Origin: Zingiber officinale
Taxonomy: Eukaryota > Streptophyta > Magnoliopsida > Zingiberales > Zingiberaceae
Direction: 5' to 3'
DNA: 64,000 bases
Assembly (NCBI RefSeq): GCF_018446385.1
Contig: NC_055996.1
Location: forward strand, 130,372,532-130,436,531
The notes under the pieces were generated by a model. It saw only the letters and a list, made by a program, of their open reading frames with translations, was not told the origin of the DNA and did no database searches. Below, in pieces: positions 58,478 through 64,000 of this stretch; positions within the stretch are counted from its first letter, which is position 1; each line of letters begins with the position of its first letter. A program made the position numbers and the translations under genes.

Positions 58478-60210
58478 ATGGCATCAATGTGCCTAATTTA
58501 CTTGTCATTGCTCTTCTCTCTTTTGCTTTGTTCAATTGAAGGAAGAAACAATATTCCCTTGACTGTGGAAGAAGATCTGGAGTTAGAGAATGAGCTCCAA
58601 AGCCTCAACAAACCCCCGGTCAAAGTCCTAAAGGTTTAAGTCTGATTCATTTTAATAATATTATTTGCCATATTGATGATATATAATTTTTTCTTTTTTT
58701 ATGTTTACTTCGCTGCTGCGCGCAGTCTTTCACTGGGGATCTTTTTGACTGCATCCAAATGTACAAACAACCTGCATTCGATCATCCTGCTCTGAAAAAT
58801 CATAAGCTACAGGTATTTAATTAACTATATACATGATTTTTTATATTAGCCAACAAATAGATTTTCTTAATTTATATGTATGTGTTTGCAGATTCGACCA
58901 AGTTTTCAAACGAAGAACGATGTGAATATGGATGAAAAATTTAAACCAGTTTTAGATCCAGGCTTCAACGATACTTGTCCTCTAGGAACTGTTCTCATTC
59001 GTCGAACTCGAAAAGAAGATCTAATCATAGCTAAAGAACTACCCAAATACTTCAGGAACTATGGCTCTAGATATCATGTTCTTGATTCTTCCGAACAGAA
59101 TTATGTAAATATCATCGCAAAAGTAGAGTTCCAGCAGTTAGTTAATTCCTTAATTAAATTAATTGAATGATACTCCTGTTGAATTTGTGAGTGCAGTATG
59201 CGATTGCTGAGAGCCAAAACGGTCGTTACCATGGCTTTGAATCAAAGATCACTACGTGGGCACTTCCAAATGTGGGGCCAAATCAAGTCTCTCAAAATCA
59301 AGTATGGATGATGGGAGACGTCGATGGTGATTATGACGACCTGAATGTTATTCAAACCGGATGGCACGTAAGTTACCCGGATATATATATACATTCACAC
59401 GCATGCATATTTCTCATAAAATCAATTTGTTGATTCGATCTTGTAATTATTATTATTATTTCAGGTTTATCCCCAGCTATATAAGGATACTTCTAGTCGT
59501 TTTTTCACTTTTTTCACAGTAAGTATATATATTCTAAAAACAACTAAACTACGTTTTTTTAAAAGTGTTTTAAGTATATACCTACCTCACACATGATAAT
59601 GCATATATTCAGACCGACGGTTACCAGACGGGCTGCATGAACTTAAATTGCAAAGGGTTCGTACAAGTCTCAGCAACCCATGCACCTGGATTTGCCTTCA
59701 AAGGTGACAACCTTTCTACGTACGGAGGCTTACAAGCATACTTTGACTTTCGAATACAAAAGGTACCTAGTGTTGTTTATATATATATACTGAATGATTG
59801 TATCTATTTTTAAACGTATATGTTGAATATAATGGATGCAGGATCCTCAAAGTGGTAACTGGTGGTTGGCAATGGACCGTGCCAATCTTGGATATTGGCC
59901 AAAGGAGCTTTTCCCTAATCTAGACGTGTCGAAATTGATACAATTTGGAGGTCAAGTGCGTACACCCAACGATGTGCCGTCTCCTCCCATGGGGAATGGT
60001 CATTTTCCCCAAGAAGGGTATGATAAAGCCAGCTTTTTTTTGTTTTCACGGTTCATAGGGGAAGACAACCAAGCTTACACTCCGGGCGAGGGCAGTGCGT
60101 CTCTGAAAACGAATGCAGATGCCAAATATTATCAAATCGCAGGAGATCCTCCATCCAGAGGTGACTGGGATGTTGCTTATGGTGGACCGGGTGGGTTGGT
60201 TGCTGGGTAG
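58478..60210 (+). CDS. neprosin-family protein, gene 2 (seven exons, 399 aa)
   Basis: Exons: 58478-58633, 58726-58812, 58892-59104, 59197-59367, 59465-59518, 59613-59762 and 59842-60210. All are phase 0 with GT-AG borders, identical in length to those of gene 1. It has a signal peptide (residues 1-22), an activation-peptide domain and a neprosin domain. No stop or frameshift is seen. It differs from gene 1 at 48 of 399 residues by my count, against 17 codons changed only silently. Changes cluster in exons 6 and 7 (for example SIVDR to AMDRA, TNAQ to LFSR). It shares Gln at the positions where catalytic Glu is expected (NQVS, IQTGW, FGGQV), so that change predates the duplication. Likely a secreted protein. 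Activity cannot be judged from sequence alone. Confidence 0.92.
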
Positions 60211-60248
60211 TTATACTACTGAACTAATTGTGACATTATTGATATAAT

Positions 60249-60254
60249 AATAAA
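60249..60254 (+). terminator. poly(A) signal of neprosin-like gene 2
   Basis: AATAAA, 39 bp after the stop codon. Confidence 0.55.
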
Positions 60255-60891
60255 TCGTAATCTCTTTGTCGAATAAGAAAGGAAAGGTGTTTGTTGACGA
60301 CATGATCGATCTATCATTTATACTAATTGCAATGCACTTTTCATGGACAATTTTGTATCTGCATTTTGTTTAAAAGGGGAGTTTTGACGATAAAATTATT
60401 ATCGAATAATTAACTTTAAAGATATGAATTTGAGTTGTGAAAATAGTTTCTTGTACTATAATGTAAAATAAAATTATGTATAATAGATTCAATGTGATTG
60501 GATCTTTCCCCTTGAAATTCAGTATTAATGGAATTTTATGCACCAAACTGTCATTTATAATCTCCATTTTAACTAATTATTTATAAAATTTGAATAGAAA
60601 ACAAGAATATCATCTACAAATATATAGGAATTATAAAAAAATGGGTGTAAAATGTCCAAGTGAGATGTATGTGCCAAGAATTGAAATGCTAAAAAATGAA
60701 TATTTACAGAGGAAAGTTGAATTTGTCAAACATTAATCTTGGCAAGCCATACATGATAAATTTAAATTAACTTAATAAAACTTTTAAAGCAATCGATTTT
60801 TAATTAATTATTTTTTAAAACTTAGAGTTCTTGAAATCGACTAATTAATCTTTGAGGTAATCGGTCAACCCTCATGGAAGTTTTCCAACGA
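60255..60891. other. downstream region of gene 2, shared with unit 1
   Basis: Colinear with 21443-22000 and then 24680-24740. It represents the empty site of the Tourist-type insertions of unit 1. No gene is seen. Confidence 0.7.
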
Positions 60892-60906
60892 TTAGGTTCT
60901 AAGATG

Positions 60907-61190
60907 GTAGCAAAAGGTGAATATATACATTCGTCCCTAGTATCCCCGTTAATCTATCCTAGGACCAACACGGAGGAGGTAAATCATGAACGATTACTAG
61001 CTTTTGGAATAGTAACTAGCACATAAAGGAGGTATTTACATGGATGAGGTAAATCACGAGCGGCTACTAGCCTTTGGAATAGTGATTAATACATAAGGGA
61101 GGTATTTATCTCGGCTTTATCGAGATTCAAACCTCATATCTCATGATGACAACACTTCATGTGCTAACCATTAGACTACTCCGAGGAGAT
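60907..61190 (-). mobile_element. tRNA-derived SINE, present only in unit 2
   Basis: On the minus strand it starts with a tRNA-like head: A-box TAGTCTAATGG and B-box GGTTTGAATCTC. A perfect 15-bp target duplication, TTAGGTTCTAAGATG, flanks it (60892-60906 and 61191-61205). An internal segment around GGTAAATCATGAACGATTAC is repeated at about 60979-61032 and 61047-61100. Confidence 0.85.
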
Positions 61191-61205
61191 TTAGGTTCTA
61201 AGATG

Positions 61206-61744
61206 ACATTATGGATAATGGTGCATGACTTGTTAATTAAAGACCAAAATAATTTGAAAAGATGCATTTATTTTTTATTTTTTTATTTTCGCCAAAGGCA
61301 TCCTAAAAAAAAAACAAAAAGTCAAAAATATTATTATTATAGAATATAGTAGCTATTTAAAATTACTTAATTTAATTAAAATTACAACTAAAATACACTT
61401 ATATTAAAATACTATTTATGAATTTAATCTAAAGTATTCAAACTTAATCAAAATCACTCTAGATTAAATCACTTTAACACAATTATAACAAAAATAGTAA
61501 TTATTATCTTATTTGTGAGGTGAAAAATATAATAGGACAATAACTAATTAAATCCTACAATTGGGGCCATTTGGACTTTTCAATTAGTTAACTCATTCGT
61601 TTTCTATTTGCTAATTGTATTTAAAATCATCTTATTTTAATTGATCCTCTTTTTTTTTTTTTTTTTTTGGCAAAATCTTAATATACAAAGGAGACGATCA
61701 AGTGCTCCAATTAGGTATCCCAACCTTATCTAATCCCAACTTTG

Positions 61745-61818
<74 letters not shown>

Positions 61819-62630
61819 CGTCCGATTATCTAAAAAGATTTTATTTTTAGGTTTAGGGATTGTATTATAATATTAAGAATAAATATAATTTTAAATTAAC
61901 TTTTTTAGGTTTGCAAGGGGTGTTATTTATTATTATTTTTTTTTTGCCTTCTTTGCCTCCCCCACCCAAATTTTCTTTTCATTTGTTCCTTCTCTTCGAC
62001 GAAATCCTCTCCTCTTTTTGACACTGTTTTCGCAGCCACTCCTCGTCAGATGCCTCGGCCCAACTTCCAAGTTCCCCTTCCCCTCTTGACGAGCCTATCC
62101 TCGCCGAGACTCCGAAGTTCCTTCTCCTCACCAGTCACCGTGACTCTTCGCCCGTCCTCGCCGAGACTCCGAAGTTCCCTCTCCTCACCGTGGCTTTTCC
62201 TCGCCACGACGCTTAAGTGGTTATATGTCTCAGGAATAAACTCAGCCGACACCGCCCAACACCAGGACCGGTAACGACTCTTTTTCTTTCCTAATGGCTG
62301 TGAACTTTGTCTTATGTTTAATTAAATCTTTTCGCTATTCATTTAACTTTGTTGGATACGGATTAATAGAGTTGGCTTGGTGCGATTTGGGTACCGATGG
62401 TAAAAAACTCGTAGGATGTTTAAAGCTACTTTGAATTGTACAAAAATTAACACATATTTGTGAAGTGAATGTTTTGTTGAGGCTAATATATCATCATCAT
62501 CAAAAAATTATTTTTGGTTGCAACTTTATAAGTGATAAAAAAACTGAGTCTTTTATTTGACTGTTTAATAAATTCATATAAGTCATGCCTAAAGGTGTAC
62601 CAAACGTAATTATCACTGATTAAGATCTAG
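61206..62630. other. intergenic DNA shared with unit 1
   Basis: Colinear with 24885-25640 and 26300-27220. It includes an (AT)n run (61748-61816) and the C-rich leader-like block at 61990-62280 with CCGAGACTCCGAAGTTCC repeats. No gene can be read. Confidence 0.55.
61748..61816. repeat. (TA)n microsatellite
   Basis: About 68 bp of TA repeats at the position where unit 1 has a different insertion. Confidence 0.95.
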
Positions 62631-62631
62631 G

Positions 62632-64000
62632 GTATACCAAACACATTCCTAGAAAAATTATCGCCTTTGACATTTCGTGACTACTATCAAAGTATAAAGA
62701 ATGTTATTGGAAATTCTATAACACCTAATGAATTTGATTGATAAACCTAGTTAGCCTAATCTGACTAGTCCTTGGGTGATCAGTCCGACGCCGACCCACG
62801 GAATTTTTCCATAGGCCACCAGGGTAAATCGGAAAACGCTCGTGGCGGGCGGCCAAACCGTAATATCGTTTGGTTGTGCGTCCCATTTAGAGGAAAAATT
62901 CTTGTAAATTCACCATAGCAGGGGATAAAATCACGGGTGCCTGCATGACAATCTGGATGCCCTACCGCTGCACCATAGCCCCAGGGGCAACACTAGATGA
63001 ATTTGAGAATTCATGGAAAGATGTTATTAAGTGTGCTAACTTGGAGAAAAATGATTGGTTGTCATTGATGTACGAATTGCAACACAAGTGAGTGCCAACA
63101 TATTTTAGCTACGTATTTTATGCTAGAATGTCAAAGAGTCAAAGATACAAAGGTTCACATGCATTTTTCAAGAGAAATGTCTCAAATAAGAACTCATTGA
63201 TAGGTTTTTATCATCCATTTTAATAGAGCACTAAGATACCAAAGACATGTAATGAGTTAGTTGCTGACTATATTGATATGAATGAGCATCCTATAATTAA
63301 AATAAATTGGCTAATAGAAATTCAAATGATTAAACGGTACATGAAAAAGAAATGGATGGAGTTTCAATGTGAAATGAATGAAAGTTAAGGTTATTGTATG
63401 CAATAAGTATCTATAGGAGTTGAGTTAGTGGTTTATCATGTCATGAATTTTCAAAGTTGTTCTTCCTCTAAACCAAGGGTCCTCACGTATGACAAACAAA
63501 GGGACTACATATCTTGTAGTTGTAGAAAATTTGGGTTTGATGGCATTCCATGCAGGCATATGTTAATTTTTTTTCATATCAACCAAGTGTCTCATTTGCT
63601 TGATAAGTATATACTCAAACGATGGACATAAGATGCAAAGGTTGGAGCAATATATACTTTGAGGAAACAAAATTTCATTGATAATCCTGAAAGTTTTTTG
63701 ATGTCAAGACACTCGAAGTTATCATATAAAGCTCCAGTATTAATTGATGATGCATCTTTGATTGATGAGGGGATAAAATTCTTGAATAAACAATTCGATT
63801 GTATCTATAACAAAATTTAAAAGATTAACAATATGTGACAATGAAAGTCAAAGGAAGAAATTCATGGATGAGACCCTTGTTATTCTTGATTCTACTTCAG
63901 TAAGAACAAATGGATGTGGTAAGAAATTGAAATAATCAAAAGAGACGTTAGCCTCAAAGTTCCGGCTATGTCATGGATGCAGACATCGAGGTATGCCACG
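62632..64000 (+). pseudogene. FAR1-related / MULE transposase-like gene, decayed and cut by the window end
   Basis: Plus-strand pieces match the C-terminal half of FAR1-RELATED SEQUENCE proteins, domesticated MULE transposases: LSPLTFRDYYQSIKNVIGNS upstream of a SINE, then TLDEFENSWKDVIKCANLEK and VPTYFSYVFYARMSKSQRYK. A SWIM zinc finger follows (CSC...GIPCRHML, about 63508-63565), then YILKRWT and a GCGKKLK-type tail near the end. A TGA stands where the family has Trp (63089-63091), and several later stops interrupt the frame. It is either a host FRS pseudogene or part of a dead MULE. The 3' end lies beyond the window. Confidence 0.8.
62740..62986 (-). mobile_element. tRNA-derived SINE inside the FAR1-related pseudogene
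   Basis: On the minus strand it begins near GGGGCTATGGTGCAGCGGTA, with A-box TGGTGCAGCGG and a degenerate B-box. The flanks AACACCTAATGAATTTGA and AACACTAGATGAATTTGA form an imperfect target duplication. Removing the SINE joins PNEF-D to the DEFENSW part of the FAR1-related frame, which supports the insertion. Confidence 0.72.

Overview
The window is nuclear DNA from a flowering plant, probably a monocot and possibly a member of the ginger order (low confidence). It contains intron-bearing genes with GT-AG borders, plant-type LTR retrotransposons (Ty1/copia, SIRE-like, Athila and Tekay/Del-like Ty3), CACTA, Mutator and Harbinger DNA transposons, tRNA-derived SINEs, and fragments of typical plant host genes. 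There is no bacterial or organellar signal. Nearly everything is transposon-derived. Only two loci look like intact host genes.

Those two are paralogous seven-exon genes of the neprosin family (19629-21394 and 58478-60210, + strand, 399 codons each). They lie in two copies of one segmental duplication. Each unit carries the same Athila LTR about 1 kb upstream, then the gene, then several kb of shared downstream DNA. Unit 1 runs from the left edge to about 27.6 kb; unit 2 runs from about 55.87 to about 62.6 kb. By my codon-by-codon comparison the proteins differ more than the silent sites do, mostly in the C-terminal half. Both proteins carry Gln where I expect the catalytic Glu residues.

Region by region. 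1-18616: an Athila LTR split by a Ty1/copia element (1446-18505). That element holds a SIRE-like element (6490-16731), which holds a Tekay-like solo LTR (12825-15560); each level has a perfect 5-bp target duplication. 18617-27936: neprosin gene 1 and its downstream DNA, with two Tourist/Harbinger-type insertions and an AT-repeat insertion. 27937-44799: broken Tekay-like pieces on the minus strand. The first LTR is interrupted by a CACTA element (29549-34866) that carries fragments of an RHD3-type GTPase gene and of ribosomal protein S21. 44800-57557: a broken Athila element on the minus strand. It contains a SINE, and the SINE contains a Pack-MULE (49683-54457) carrying the 3' half of an alkaline/neutral invertase gene. 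57558-62630: neprosin gene 2 and its downstream DNA, with a SINE present only in this copy. 62631-64000: a decayed FAR1-related (MULE transposase-like) gene split by another SINE and cut by the window edge.

The order of events can be read from the nesting. The Athila insertion came first, then the segmental duplication, then the copia, SIRE and Tekay insertions into unit 1 only. All boundaries, repeats and comparisons were read by eye; no alignment program or database was used.
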